Of a stretch of DNA of 38,072 nucleotides, positions 1 through 9,321 are shown piece by piece. A program made the position numbers and the translations under genes. This stretch comes from Nocardia cerradoensis NBRC 101014. Lineage in GTDB: Bacteria > Actinomycetota > Actinomycetes > Mycobacteriales > Mycobacteriaceae. How positions within the stretch are numbered: position 1 is the stretch's first letter; each line of letters opens with the position of its first letter. The stretch lies in contig NZ_BAFW01000137.1 in assembly GCF_000308535.1 (NCBI RefSeq), forward strand, positions 1 to 38,072, in the 5' to 3' direction. The notes beneath the pieces were generated by a model that saw only the letters and a list, made by a program, of their open reading frames with translations, searched no databases and had not been told where the DNA came from.

Positions 1-1
1 C

Positions 2-721
2 GCGTCGCTGGCGCCGGCCATCGTCGGCGCCGCCGCCCAGGCGGGCAACATCGCCTCGCCGGGCGCTCAGACCATCCTCGATCAGGCGATCCAGCTGCTC
101 GATCGGGCCGGTCTGCCGCCGCAGGTCAAGCAGACGCTGCAGGCCATCGTCGCTTTCCTCGACGGCAGCGGTGGCGGCGGCCCGGACATTCCGAAGAACG
201 GTCCGGCCATCGCGCAGTTCCTGTACCCGACCATCGGTAAGAACTGCATCGGCCCCGGTTCCGACTCGGTCGGCACCGCGCTCGCGGTTCCGGGTCCGGC
301 CGAACTGCCCCCGCCCGGACCGGCTGCCGGTCAGGCCGGCTTCGTCTTCACCGCGCTGGGCACCAAAGGCCTGACGCCGCAGCAGAATCCGCCGATGACC
401 GTCCAGTGGTACAACCTGGACAACCACCGCGGCGGCACCGTGGCGCTGACCGACGAGGCGCATATCAACCCGGACGGTCCGGCCACCCTGTCGGCCATCG
501 TGGACACCGGCCCGGGTCGCGTGATCTCCGTGGTCGCGGGTTCCCTGACCACCCAGCCGGCGGCCGATCAGGCGCCGATCACCTGCTCGTTCCTGCCCAC
601 CCTGGGTCTGTTCACGGTCGCCGCGGGCCCCGCCCAGGCCGCGGCTCCGGTGAACCCGGCCGGCACCGTGCCCGCAGCGCACGTCGTGCAGCAGCCCGCC
701 GCGGTGCGCCCGCAGCACTGA
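2..721 (+). CDS. Secreted/envelope protein, C-terminal part (5' end outside window)
   Basis: The frame is open from the first bases of the window to a TGA at 719-721, giving 239 residues with no start codon visible. The N-terminal visible part is Ala/Gln-rich and helical. A Gly run (GSGGGG) and a compact segment around FLYPTIGKNCIGPGSDSVG follow. The second half looks beta-rich (FVFTALGTKG, MTVQWYNLDN, VISVVAGS), and the last 40 residues are an Ala/Pro/Val tail ending QH. Two cysteines (KNC, ITCSF) could form a disulfide in an exported protein. The style is that of conserved secreted proteins of mycobacteria and nocardiae, but I cannot name the family. A strong hairpin follows the stop directly. 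Coding call is firm; function is unknown. Confidence 0.8.
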   Translation, partial: ASLAPAIVGAAAQAGNIASPGAQTILDQAIQLLDRAGLPPQVKQTLQAIVAFLDGSGGGGPDIPKNGPAIAQFLYPTIGKNCIGPGSDSVGTALAVPGPAELPPPGPAAGQAGFVFTALGTKGLTPQQNPPMTVQWYNLDNHRGGTVALTDEAHINPDGPATLSAIVDTGPGRVISVVAGSLTTQPAADQAPITCSFLPTLGLFTVAAGPAQAAAPVNPAGTVPAAHVVQQPAAVRPQH

Positions 722-735
722 TTTTTCAGGCCCCG

Positions 736-774
736 ACGGCCCGGAGATGTCGCTGAGACGACACTCCGGGCCGT
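736..774 (+). terminator. Strong hairpin terminator after the secreted-protein gene
   Basis: An 11-bp perfect stem (736-746 with 764-774, ACGGCCCGGAG and its complement) continues, after one bulged A, into a 5-bp stem (748-752 with 759-763) closed by a 6-nt loop. It starts 15 bases after the stop codon. The T tract behind it is short (GTTTGCTGT), as is usual for actinobacterial terminators. Confidence 0.75.
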
Positions 775-824
775 TTGCTGTCAATGCGCCATGGGATGTC
801 CCGGACTGTGGTAGACCGCTAGGT

Positions 825-1235
825 ATGTCGACTGTCGATCAGCTCGAACGGTCTGCACCCACCACCTCGGACACCGGCGCGGCGCCCCGCGTCCGGCGCG
901 GTAAAGCCGGGCATTCGGTGATGTCGCGACGGTCCTACCGATCGGTGTTGTCCACTCGATCGCATCGCTCGATCCTGTCGTTCCGGTCCGAACGGTCGAT
1001 CCTCTCGATCGGCTCGGCCTATTCCGTCCTCTCGATCGGCAGCGTCGGATCGGTGCTGTCGGTCGGCTCGGTCGGCTCGTTCTTCAGCCTCGGCTCGGCG
1101 TTCTCGGGCCTGTCGCGATGGTCGCTGCTGTCGTGGATGGGCGTGCGCGACGCACCCGAGGCGCGGCCGACGCTGACGGTCGTCGCGGACGAACCCGATC
1201 TAGTCGCCGACCCCACCTGCCACTGCCAAACCTAG
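825..1235 (+). CDS. Small protein with seven nonapeptide repeats (possible beta-solenoid)
   Basis: 136 residues from the ATG at 825. The frame is also open from 747, but that start lies inside the upstream terminator hairpin, so 825 is preferred. There is no strong ribosome-binding site. Residues 1-35 are polar. Residues 36-98 are seven uninterrupted units of nine residues with pattern [R/G]-S-x-x-S-x-L-S-x, for example RSHRSILSF and GSVGSVLSV. The first three units begin with Arg and carry charged residues; the last four begin with Gly and are almost wholly Ser/Gly/hydrophobic. Fixed Ser and Leu positions at nine-residue spacing suggest a small beta-solenoid or a self-assembling or membrane-associated segment. 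There is no signal peptide. The C-terminus (VADEPDLVADPTCHCQT) has two Cys. It converges on the DUF1906 gene. Function unknown. Confidence 0.65.
   Translation: MSTVDQLERSAPTTSDTGAAPRVRRGKAGHSVMSRRSYRSVLSTRSHRSILSFRSERSILSIGSAYSVLSIGSVGSVLSVGSVGSFFSLGSAFSGLSRWSLLSWMGVRDAPEARPTLTVVADEPDLVADPTCHCQT
930..1118 (+). repeat. Seven tandem 27-bp coding repeats
   Basis: Seven in-frame 27-bp units encode the nonapeptide array. The DNA core is a recurring TCGATC/TCGGTG ... CTGTCG pattern. Units are diverged at DNA level but keep length exactly, so the array is under selection or divergence postdates expansion. Confidence 0.75.
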
Positions 1236-1262
1236 GTAACCGCGGACTCACCGCGGCACGGA

Positions 1263-1302
1263 TTCACCACTGCCCGTACTGCTTCACCACTGCCCGTACT
1301 GC
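1263..1302. repeat. Perfect 20-bp tandem duplication over a stop codon
   Basis: TTCACCACTGCCCGTACTGC occurs twice head to tail (1263-1282, 1283-1302). On the minus strand it covers the last codons and stop of the DUF1906 gene (QYGQW-stop) and repeats them directly downstream. Because 20 is not a multiple of three, the second copy provides the same C-terminal end in a different frame. Confidence 0.9.
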
Positions 1303-2015
1303 GCGGTGAGAATGTTGTTCACATCCACCCCCACGCCGTCGACGGTGCGATCGTCGATTTCGATCTGGTGCAGGTTGGCCGCCGGATGCACGAAACCCTT
1401 CGGCGTGCCCCAATTGTGTTGCCAGTACCAGGAACCCAAGCCGGCGACCTTGGCCAGTTCGATGGTCGGCGCGTTGGCGTAGACGCCGACATTCTCGTTG
1501 CCGAGCACCGATTCCCAGCCCGCGAGGTAGGGCGCGATGAGGGTCGCGAAATCGACCGGCGTCGGATTGTCGTCGATGGAGGCGTAGATCGGCACCCCGT
1601 CCGGCCCGCCCGCATCGCGGTGCAGCTGCAGTCCGCGGTCGGCGTGGCGCTTGCCGGCCTCGAGCCCGCCCTTCCAATCCGCGGTGGCGCCCTTGCCGAA
1701 TTGGTAGCACGACACCACGGTGAGTCCGGCCGCGTGCAGCGCGTCGACCTCGCTCGCGCGCAATGGCTTTCCGGTCATCCACTCCGCGCCCGGGCGCCGG
1801 TCGGAGACATAGCGAATCGCACCGGCATGCCCGGCGGCGCGGATGGCCGCCGCGTCGGGCACGCCACCGGCATAGTCGAGCAGGGTGCCGAGGACGTTGT
1901 CGGCGGCGGCGGGCGGCGCGAGAACAGCGGGTGTGAGCGCGGCCAGACCGGCGGCGGTCGCGGCGGCACCGGCATATCCGAAGAGGGTGCGGCGGGTCAT
2001 CGGAACGGAACGCAT
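1284..2015 (-). CDS. Tat-exported DUF1906 (Rv2525c-like) glycoside-hydrolase-like protein
   Basis: 243 residues. The ATG at 2015 is chosen because AAGGAG (2022-2027) lies the right distance upstream; the frame extends to 2054 without such support. The N-terminus has a twin-arginine motif (MTRRTLFGYAG) and an Ala-rich hydrophobic stretch ending near APPAAADN, so export by the Tat pathway with cleavage after AAA is likely. The mature part begins LDYAGGVPDAAAIRAAGHAG and contains RYVSDRRPG, PIYASIDDNPTP and GVYANAP, the layout of the DUF1906 domain. This is a TIM-barrel related to GH25 enzymes and is known from the Tat substrate Rv2525c of M. tuberculosis. A role in cell-wall homeostasis is inferred from the family; the enzyme activity is unproven. 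The 3' end carries the 20-bp duplication. Confidence 0.88.
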   Translation of the reverse strand: MRSVPMTRRTLFGYAGAAATAAGLAALTPAVLAPPAAADNVLGTLLDYAGGVPDAAAIRAAGHAGAIRYVSDRRPGAEWMTGKPLRASEVDALHAAGLTVVSCYQFGKGATADWKGGLEAGKRHADRGLQLHRDAGGPDGVPIYASIDDNPTPVDFATLIAPYLAGWESVLGNENVGVYANAPTIELAKVAGLGSWYWQHNWGTPKGFVHPAANLHQIEIDDRTVDGVGVDVNNILTAQYGQW

Positions 2016-2230
2016 CGAAAACTCCTTCGCGCTGCAGCGATATAGAGATCTCACCTGATGCCGGTCACCCCGCGGACCGGTCGAAATGCAAGCGTGTCCG
2101 GCGCGCCTTCCCCGACGACAACAGTGCTGTCATCCACGCGCCGGAAGCCTCGGACGTGGATTCATTCCACCACATGCACATATGAACCGCTAGGCCAATC
2201 CGGTCACATCAACCCCACGAGTAACAGGCG

Positions 2231-3361
2231 TCAGGAGGTGGCCGCGTCGATGCGGCCCGCGACGTCGATGGTTCGGCCCCGGGGGTCGGCCAGTTCCGCG
2301 CGAATGACCTGCGCGACCTGCGCGGCGATCTGGCGACGGATCTTGCCGACCGAGCCCAGCACTTTCGCGCGCCATCCTTCGGCCTGCAGTTCGACGGCGA
2401 CATCGGCGCTGCGTGGCGGCGTCACATCGATCACGATGAGCAGCGGTTCGGCGGCCCGCGCCACCAGCAGCAACCCGACCTCCACCTCCGCGCGATAGCG
2501 ATTCGCCTTCAGCACGTCGACGGTGATGTCCAGCCCGACCGGAATGGTCAGATCGAACGACACCGGATGGTCGCCCTCGCGCCGGGCCAGCCGCGGCATC
2601 CGCACGGCCCCCTGCACCTCGACCGTCGCCGCGTCACGGGGCCCGGTGCGCAGCGGCCCTACCTCGACCGCGCGGCCGGCCAGACCTTCCACCACGTCGC
2701 GTACCCGGTCCGGGGTGACGATCAGCGGGAAGAAACGGCGCCCGAACTCCGCGTACTCGATCCATTCGAAGTCCGTGCGCAGCACATGCTCCGAGCGGGT
2801 GCCGTTCATGATCGCCTCGATATCGAACACCCGTCCGCGCCGGGCCGCCGGATCGGCGAGCATGGCGTTGAGCCGGCTCGCGACCTCACGCTGGACCAGC
2901 GTCGCGATCGGGTCGAGCAGGACGTCGACGGCGGCGCCGACGGCCTCCGCCCGGACGGCGAAACTCACATCGCGCGACCGCACCCGCGGAATGTCGATGA
3001 CGATCAGCAGCGGATCGGCGGTCCGCGCGTGCAGGGTGAGGTCGATCTCGACCGTGGCTTCGATCCGGAACTGCTGCCCGCCGAGGGTGACCGTGAGATG
3101 CATCGACACCGGCACCCGGACCTCGAAGGTGACGTGCGGTTCGCTGCGGGCGATCACCGGCTTGCCGACCTTGCCCTCCGCCACCAGGCCGGCCAGTCCC
3201 GCCGGGCCGATCGAGAACGGCCCGATACTCATCCCCCGTCCGGCCATCCCGGACACCGCGGCCTCGATCCGGTCCCGGTTGACCGCGTGGACGACGAAAC
3301 GTTCGCCGAATTCGGAGTAGTCCATCCATTCGGCCTCGTCGTGCGCGCCCGGCTCTGCCAT
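2231..3361 (-). CDS. Two-repeat hypothetical protein (internally duplicated)
   Basis: 376 residues from the ATG at 3361; a GTG at 3379 is in frame but sits within the GGAGGAG Shine-Dalgarno-like run. The protein is two diverged copies of one domain of about 175 residues. Shared landmarks are WMDYSEFGERF / WIEYAEFGRRF, MSIGPFSIGP / VEVGPLRTGP, VTFEVRVPV / VSFDLTIPV, ADPLLIVIDIP / AEPLLIVIDV, and LADPAARRGRVFDI / LADPRGRTIDV. Each repeat has long amphipathic beta-strands and a C-terminal helix. There is no signal peptide, and an intracellular or peripheral location is inferred. The alternating strands could suit lipid binding, but I do not recognise the family and assign no function. Confidence 0.8.
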   Translation of the reverse strand: MAEPGAHDEAEWMDYSEFGERFVVHAVNRDRIEAAVSGMAGRGMSIGPFSIGPAGLAGLVAEGKVGKPVIARSEPHVTFEVRVPVSMHLTVTLGGQQFRIEATVEIDLTLHARTADPLLIVIDIPRVRSRDVSFAVRAEAVGAAVDVLLDPIATLVQREVASRLNAMLADPAARRGRVFDIEAIMNGTRSEHVLRTDFEWIEYAEFGRRFFPLIVTPDRVRDVVEGLAGRAVEVGPLRTGPRDAATVEVQGAVRMPRLARREGDHPVSFDLTIPVGLDITVDVLKANRYRAEVEVGLLLVARAAEPLLIVIDVTPPRSADVAVELQAEGWRAKVLGSVGKIRRQIAAQVAQVIRAELADPRGRTIDVAGRIDAATS

Positions 3362-3538
3362 CTGCTCCCACTCCTCCACCGATCACCTACACACACAGAT
3401 CCCCGTCCTACCGATGAGGGGCCGGCGGGACTGGCACCGCAACGGCGGCGCTGCCGGGCGCCACCAGGTACATCGTAGGGTCCGGTGGCGCGGCACCACC
3501 CCCACCGACGAGATCGCCCGCCACTGGACGAAAACGTT

Positions 3539-4147
3539 TCACATATGGCCGAATCCGACGATACCGGCAATCCCGGCCGGGTCGTAACGGTGAATGCGCA
3601 CCGAGCCACGCTCGTTACCGCCGATCGTGGTCAGGCTGTGCTCACCGGCGGCCAGCACGATATTCGTGTGCTGCCCGAACGGGCTGCCGGGGGCATAGAT
3701 CACGACATCGCCCGGGCGCGGCGAATATCCGGAACCCACCGCCGAAAATCGGCCGTTCGCTTCGAAATACTCCTGCAGGGTCGCCACACCGGGAATCCGC
3801 CACGATCCGGAATTCGGATTGGACAGCGGCTGCCCGGCCTGACGCATGGTCCAGCTCACGAAATCGGCACACCATGGCTCATCCACGCCCTGTGCGTATT
3901 TGGGTCCGTCGCCGGGATGCGCGTATTCCGTGCGCAGCACCGTGACGATCCGACTCCGGTTCGAATCCAGCGCGGAGAGATCGACATCCGGGAAATCGTC
4001 CAGCCGCTGCCCGGCGATGGCGGCCGTGCGATCGTGCCACCAGGGCAGAGCCACCACGACACCGACTGCCAGCACACCGATCACCACCAGCGCCGACAGC
4101 ACGGTCCAGCGCGTGCGCCCGAACCCCAGAGTCTGCGTGGCGCTCAC
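3539..4147 (-). CDS. Membrane-anchored CHAP-domain peptidoglycan hydrolase
   Basis: 202 residues from a GTG at 4147, chosen because GGAGGA lies six bases upstream; the longer frame to 4375 has no such support. Residues 14-34 form a single membrane helix (LSALVVIGVLAVGVVVAL), so the enzyme is anchored with its C-terminus outside. The CHAP fold follows: Cys93 in PWCADFVSW is the expected nucleophile, His160 in FGQHTNIV the base, and GGNE the third motif. CHAP enzymes cut peptidoglycan as amidases or endopeptidases. The gene is divergent from the osmoprotectant importer, with about 180 bp between them. A shared response to osmotic or wall stress is possible but is inference. Confidence 0.88.
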   Translation of the reverse strand: MSATQTLGFGRTRWTVLSALVVIGVLAVGVVVALPWWHDRTAAIAGQRLDDFPDVDLSALDSNRSRIVTVLRTEYAHPGDGPKYAQGVDEPWCADFVSWTMRQAGQPLSNPNSGSWRIPGVATLQEYFEANGRFSAVGSGYSPRPGDVVIYAPGSPFGQHTNIVLAAGEHSLTTIGGNERGSVRIHRYDPAGIAGIVGFGHM

Positions 4148-4241
4148 GAATTCCTCCATCCCCGACCGGAAATCGGCCTCCTGAGATGTAGGACGTGCCA
4201 GGGACCGCCATGGTTCCGCCACGGTCACCGCCGACGCACAC

Positions 4242-4968
4242 ATGGCGGTTCCGCTCGTTGCCTGCGCCCGCGCCGCGGGATCGATAGACTGCTCGAACGC
4301 CGCCGAGCTCTGGGAGGACATCGCCCTGGATACTCTGTGGACCTTTCTGGTGGACCATCGCAGACAACTGCTCACCGATTCCTATCTGCACGTCTCGGCC
4401 GTCGTGCAGTCGGTGCTGATCGCGACCGCGGTGGCGGTGTGCCTGGGCATCGTCGTGTATCGCAGCCCATGGGGTTCGGCGGCGGCCACCGCGGCGGCGA
4501 GCATCATCCTCACCGTGCCGTCGTTCGCGCTGCTGGGACTGCTCATCCCCGTGCTGGGCCTGGGCGTGCGGCCGACGGTCACCGCGCTGGTGCTGTACGC
4601 GCTGCTGCCGATTCTGCGCAACACCATCATCGGGCTGGCATCGGTGGATCCGGCGGTCTCGGATGCCGCGCGCGGGGTCGGCATGAACCGCGTCCGCATC
4701 CTGGCCCGGATCGAAATGCCGCTGGCCTGGCCGTCGATTCTGGCCGGAATGCGGATCAGTACCCAGATGAGTATGGGGATTCTGGCGATGGCGGCCTATG
4801 CGAAGGGTCCGGGGCTGGGCAATCTGATCTTCACCGGCCTGGCCCGGCTGGGCAGTCCGACCGCCGTCCCGCAGGCCCTGTCCGGCACGGTGCTGATCAT
4901 CGTGCTGGCCTTGCTGCTGGATGCCGTCCTCGTGGGCGTCGGCCGGCTCACCACCTCGAGGGGAATCC

Positions 4969-4976
<8 letters not shown>
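4242..4976 (+). CDS. Osmoprotectant ABC importer, permease 1 (OpuB/ProW type)
   Basis: Up to 244 residues. Five to six hydrophobic segments are visible, with the permease-ATPase contact loop VGMNRVRILARIEMPLAWP (EAA-type) and the ILRNTIIGLASVDPAV motif typical of glycine-betaine/choline permeases. The start is uncertain. ATG 4242 has no Shine-Dalgarno sequence, whereas GGGAGG at 4312-4317 lies eight bases before a CTG (4326) that would begin LDTLWTFLVDHRRQLL, the usual N-terminus of this family. A rare CTG start is therefore plausible. It is the first gene of a four-gene operon and overlaps the ATPase gene by eight bases. Confidence 0.9.
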
Positions 4977-6155
<1,179 letters not shown>

Positions 6156-6159
<4 letters not shown>

Positions 6160-6911
6160 GTCCCGCCGGCCGACACGAGCGGCGCGCCGACCGGATCCGG
6201 TTGTTCATCCAGCCGGTGCTGGCCGTGGCCCTGGCGGCCGGCGTCCTGGTGTGGGCCTTCGACCGCACCCTCACCGCGACCCAGCAGGCCAGTATCAATC
6301 CCACCACCATCAGCACCGTGGTCCGCCAGCACGTGGTGATCACCGCGACCGTGGTGCTGATCGTCGTCGCGGTCTCGGTTCCGTTGGGCACCTTGCTGAC
6401 TCGGCCGCGCTACCGGCGTCTCGCTCCGCTGTTCGTCGGCGTCGCCAATATCGGTGCGGCGGCACCGGCGATCGGCCTGATCGTGCTCACCTATCTGTGG
6501 ACCGAGAAGACCGGCTTCTGGGTGGGGGTCGCGCCGATCGCGTTCTATGCGTTACTTCCCGTGCTGCGCAATACGATTCTGGGTTATCAGCAGGTCGATC
6601 CGGCTCTCGTCGATGCCGGGCGTGGTCAGGGCATGTCGGCGACGACGGTGCTGCGCCGCATCGAATTCCCGCTCGCGGTGCCATACATCCTGGCCGGGCT
6701 GCGCACCTCGCTGGTGCTGGCGGTCGGCACGGCCACGCTGTCTTTCCTGGTCAGTGCCGGTGGTCTGGGGATTCTGATCGACACCGGCTACAAGCTGCGC
6801 GACAACGTAACCCTTTGGGTGGGAGCGATTCTCGCGGTGGCACTCGCACTGCTCGTCGACTGGCTGGGTGCGCTCGCCGAGCAGTTTCTCGGACCGCGGG
6901 GGCTGCGATGA
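6156..6911 (+). CDS. Osmoprotectant ABC importer, permease 2
   Basis: 251 residues. The ATG overlaps the preceding stop (ATGA at 6156-6159), indicating translational coupling. A short cytoplasmic N-terminus is followed by a first membrane helix (VLAVALAAGVLVWAF), then about five more. The family motifs LPVLRNTILGYQQVDPALVD and GQGMSATTVLRRIEFPLAVP are present; the latter is the ATPase-contact loop. It is paralogous to the first permease gene, so the importer probably uses a permease heterodimer, as in OpuC-type systems. It overlaps the next gene by four bases. Confidence 0.92.
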
Positions 6912-7897
6912 AGCGGCCGGGCAAGGCAGCGCGACGTGCGGCCACCGCGGCGGCGACGCTGCTGGTCGCTGTCGTCGCCGCCTGCGGTCTCGAGGCCGGC
7001 GGCGCCGTTCCGCTGCCGGTCGGGCCGGGCAGTATCGCGCCGATTCCCGCCCTCGACGGTGTGCAGATCACCGTGGGCTCCAAGGATTTCACCGAACAGA
7101 ACATCCTCGGCTACCTCATCGAATTCGCGCTCACCGCCGCCGGGGCGCAGGTCCGTGATCTCACCAATATCACCGGATCGAACAGCCTGCGCGATGCGCA
7201 ATTGCACGGACAGGTCGATGTCGCCTACGACTACACCGGAACCGGATGGATCAACTATCTGGGTAACGAGACACCGATTCCGGACTCCACGCGGCAATTC
7301 GAGGCGGTGCGCGATGCGGATCTCGCACAACACGGCATGGTCTGGGCCGATCCGGCCCCGATGAACAACACCTACACGATGGTCACCGATGCGGGCAGCG
7401 CCGCCCGCACCGGCGCCACGACGATCTCCGACTATGCCCGTCTGGTGAATACCGACCCGAGTACGGGTCCCACCTGCCTCGGTACCGAATTCAGCGTCCG
7501 CCAGGACGGATTTCCGGGTCTGGCCCGTAAATACGGGGTAGACCTCGGCAAGGTACACAAGCAGATCATGCAGGATTCGCTGGTGTATTCGGCCACCGCG
7601 AACGGCACCTGCCAATTCGGTGATGTCACCGCGACCGACGGCCGCACCAAGGCGCTGAATCTGGTGCAGCTGACCGACGATCTGAACTTCTTCCCCAAAT
7701 ACAATGCGGCACTGGTGATGCGGAAATCCTTCGCCGACGCGCATCCGCAGGTGGCGCAGGTCATGGCGCCGATCTCCGCACTGCTCACCAACGAGACGAT
7801 CACCGAGTTGAACCGGAAGGTCGACGTCGACGGCGCCGAACCGGCCAGCGTCGCGCGCGAGTGGCTGATCCGGCAGGGGTTCGTGACCGCGGGCTGA
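6908..7897 (+). CDS. Osmoprotectant-binding lipoprotein (OpuAC/OpuCC type)
   Basis: 329 residues, starting in an ATGA overlap with permease 2. It has a signal peptide with Lys/Arg-rich N-region (MKRPGKAARRAA), a hydrophobic stretch and a lipobox ending VVAAC, so it is a lipoprotein tethered outside the membrane. The binding fold starts ITVGSKDFTEQNILGYL, the hallmark of glycine-betaine/choline binding proteins. DVAYDYTGTGWINYLG and the FSVRQDGFPGLARKYG hinge region follow. The upstream frame to 6146 is not used. The stop is two bases from the convergent stop of the next gene. Family is certain; substrate (betaine, choline or carnitine) is inferred. Confidence 0.93.
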   Translation: MKRPGKAARRAATAAATLLVAVVAACGLEAGGAVPLPVGPGSIAPIPALDGVQITVGSKDFTEQNILGYLIEFALTAAGAQVRDLTNITGSNSLRDAQLHGQVDVAYDYTGTGWINYLGNETPIPDSTRQFEAVRDADLAQHGMVWADPAPMNNTYTMVTDAGSAARTGATTISDYARLVNTDPSTGPTCLGTEFSVRQDGFPGLARKYGVDLGKVHKQIMQDSLVYSATANGTCQFGDVTATDGRTKALNLVQLTDDLNFFPKYNAALVMRKSFADAHPQVAQVMAPISALLTNETITELNRKVDVDGAEPASVAREWLIRQGFVTAG

Positions 7898-7899
7898 GA

Positions 7900-8463
7900 T
7901 CAGGCGAGCGCCGTCCGCACCGCCAGCCAGCGACCGCCCGGATCGGCATAACCGTGATACATCAGCGGAATCCGTTGGTCCACACCGAAGTAGCGGAATA
8001 CGGCCAGCATCGCCTGCCGCACCGAGTAGTCGGCGAAGTCGTCGATGCGGCGCGGGCCGATCGCACGTTCGGGCAGCACGGCCAGCCGCGCCATCTCCTC
8101 CGGATCACAGACGTCGAGTCCCATCGGCCCGTCGGCGATGTAGTGATCGTGGAAGATGTGACGCAGCTCCGACGCATCAGCGTCCCGAGAGACGCAGGGC
8201 AGCAATCGAATTGCCGCGCCCGACAGGGTCGGTGCTTCCAGTGCGGCGGTCAGCTCGGGATCCGGCGCCGGCGCATCACGAACCGGCACCTGTTCGAGCA
8301 GATGCAGCATGGACGCGCCCCGGACCCGCGGCTCGGGCACCAGGAACAGACTCACCATCGGTCCGGTGTGGGCGGCGTCGGTCAGACATATCCGCGTGTG
8401 TGACCGATCGGGCGAACGCGGCGCGGCGGGCGTGGACTGGGGCGGGGTGATCGGGTCGGACAT
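7900..8463 (-). CDS. Conserved hypothetical protein
   Basis: 187 residues from the ATG at 8463, which has a good AGGAGA site; the frame is open to 8610 but without support. The first 35 residues are Pro/Ser-rich and probably disordered. The rest is a soluble alpha/beta sequence with recognisable segments HTGPMVSLFLVPEPRVRG, ELRHIFHDHYIADGPMGLD, DDFADYSVRQAMLAVFRYFG and MYHGYADPGGRWLAV. No signal peptide, membrane helix or catalytic motif is evident. It converges on the binding-protein gene with two bases between stops. A perfect TATAAT -10 box lies about 130 bases upstream. Function not recognised. Confidence 0.7.
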   Translation of the reverse strand: MSDPITPPQSTPAAPRSPDRSHTRICLTDAAHTGPMVSLFLVPEPRVRGASMLHLLEQVPVRDAPAPDPELTAALEAPTLSGAAIRLLPCVSRDADASELRHIFHDHYIADGPMGLDVCDPEEMARLAVLPERAIGPRRIDDFADYSVRQAMLAVFRYFGVDQRIPLMYHGYADPGGRWLAVRTALA

Positions 8464-8590
8464 GCGGTCTCCTGGAAGGGAGGGCGATCGACCCTCCCGC
8501 GAACGCGCTGGTACGAGGTCCGAAGTTGCGCCGGCCGCCGAGTTACCCGATTCGGACCGATCTCCTCGACGTCCGACCGTTGTGCCATGA

Positions 8591-8619
8591 ATTATAGGAG
8601 CCGGGGACACGACGCGACA
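8591..8619 (-). promoter_or_regulatory. Candidate vegetative promoter with perfect -10 box
   Basis: On the minus strand TATAAT (8596 to 8591) is preceded at 17-bp spacing by TGTCGC (8619 to 8614), a weak -35. A perfect consensus -10 is uncommon in this GC-rich DNA. It would drive the hypothetical gene ending at 7900 with a leader of about 120 nt. Confidence 0.45.
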
Positions 8620-8655
8620 TCCGGAATTCGCTATCCGGTTGCTTCGGGCGTGCGA

Positions 8656-9321
8656 TCAGGCGTTCAGCAGCCGCGGGACTCCGCCCAGCTCCGTATCGAT
8701 GCGCCGGCGCACCGCCGGCCACTCCTCGTCCAGGATGGAATAGAACGCGGTGCTGCGCACGGTGCCGTCCAAGCCGCGCGAATGTGCCCGGCGCACGCCG
8801 TCGCTGGTCGCGCCCAGGCGCTCGATCGCCGTGCGCGAGCGGACGTTTCGCACGTCGACGCGCAGCGCGATCCGGCGGACCCGCCACACGTCGAAGGCGT
8901 GCTCGAGCAGCAACAGTTTCGACTCCAGATTGATACCGGCGCCGCGCGCTCGCGGACAGAGCCAGGTATTGCCGATCTCGGCGGCGTCGGGCACCGCGAG
9001 CAGCGGATCTCCGGTCGGCATGCCGTGCACGATCGGCCACACCATCGGCCCCTGCCAATAGTCGAAACGGCAGAAGCGCGTCGAGCCCAGTACCCGGTTG
9101 TCGGCCGTGGCGACGACCGCGAAGGCCAGTGCCGAGCCGACCGCGTGCGCCGACGCGGCCTGGGCGACATAGTCCGCGGCCTCGGCCGGGCCGTGCGGTA
9201 CGGGGGTGAACGCGAACGCATCGCGATCCGCGGCGCCCGCCTCGGCGAGCCCCGGAACATGGTGCGGTGCCAAAGGTTCCAGCCGCACGAGGCGGCCGGT
9301 CAGGATGACGGGTGCAGGCAC
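8656..9321 (-). CDS. GNAT acetyltransferase (RimJ/RimL type)
   Basis: 221 residues from the GTG at 9321, chosen for the GAGGGAAC just upstream and because the protein then starts at the conserved LTGRLVRLEPLAPHHVPGL. Typical features of this family follow: VLGSTRFCRFDYW (beta-strands), EIGNTWLCPRARGAGINLESKLLLLEHAFD (acetyl-CoA-binding segment and helix), and VRNVRSRTAIERLGATSDGV (conserved N-x-x-S/R-x-x-A-I-E-x-L-G). Members acetylate protein N-termini, aminoglycosides or small amines with acetyl-CoA; the substrate here is unknown. It is probably monocistronic. Confidence 0.88.
   Translation of the reverse strand: MPAPVILTGRLVRLEPLAPHHVPGLAEAGAADRDAFAFTPVPHGPAEAADYVAQAASAHAVGSALAFAVVATADNRVLGSTRFCRFDYWQGPMVWPIVHGMPTGDPLLAVPDAAEIGNTWLCPRARGAGINLESKLLLLEHAFDVWRVRRIALRVDVRNVRSRTAIERLGATSDGVRRAHSRGLDGTVRSTAFYSILDEEWPAVRRRIDTELGGVPRLLNA

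Noticed and set aside
1239..1256. CCGCGG-ACTCA-CCGCGG hairpin after the repeat-protein gene
   Set aside because: Six base pairs of a self-complementary hexamer are expected often in GC-rich DNA; no T tract follows.
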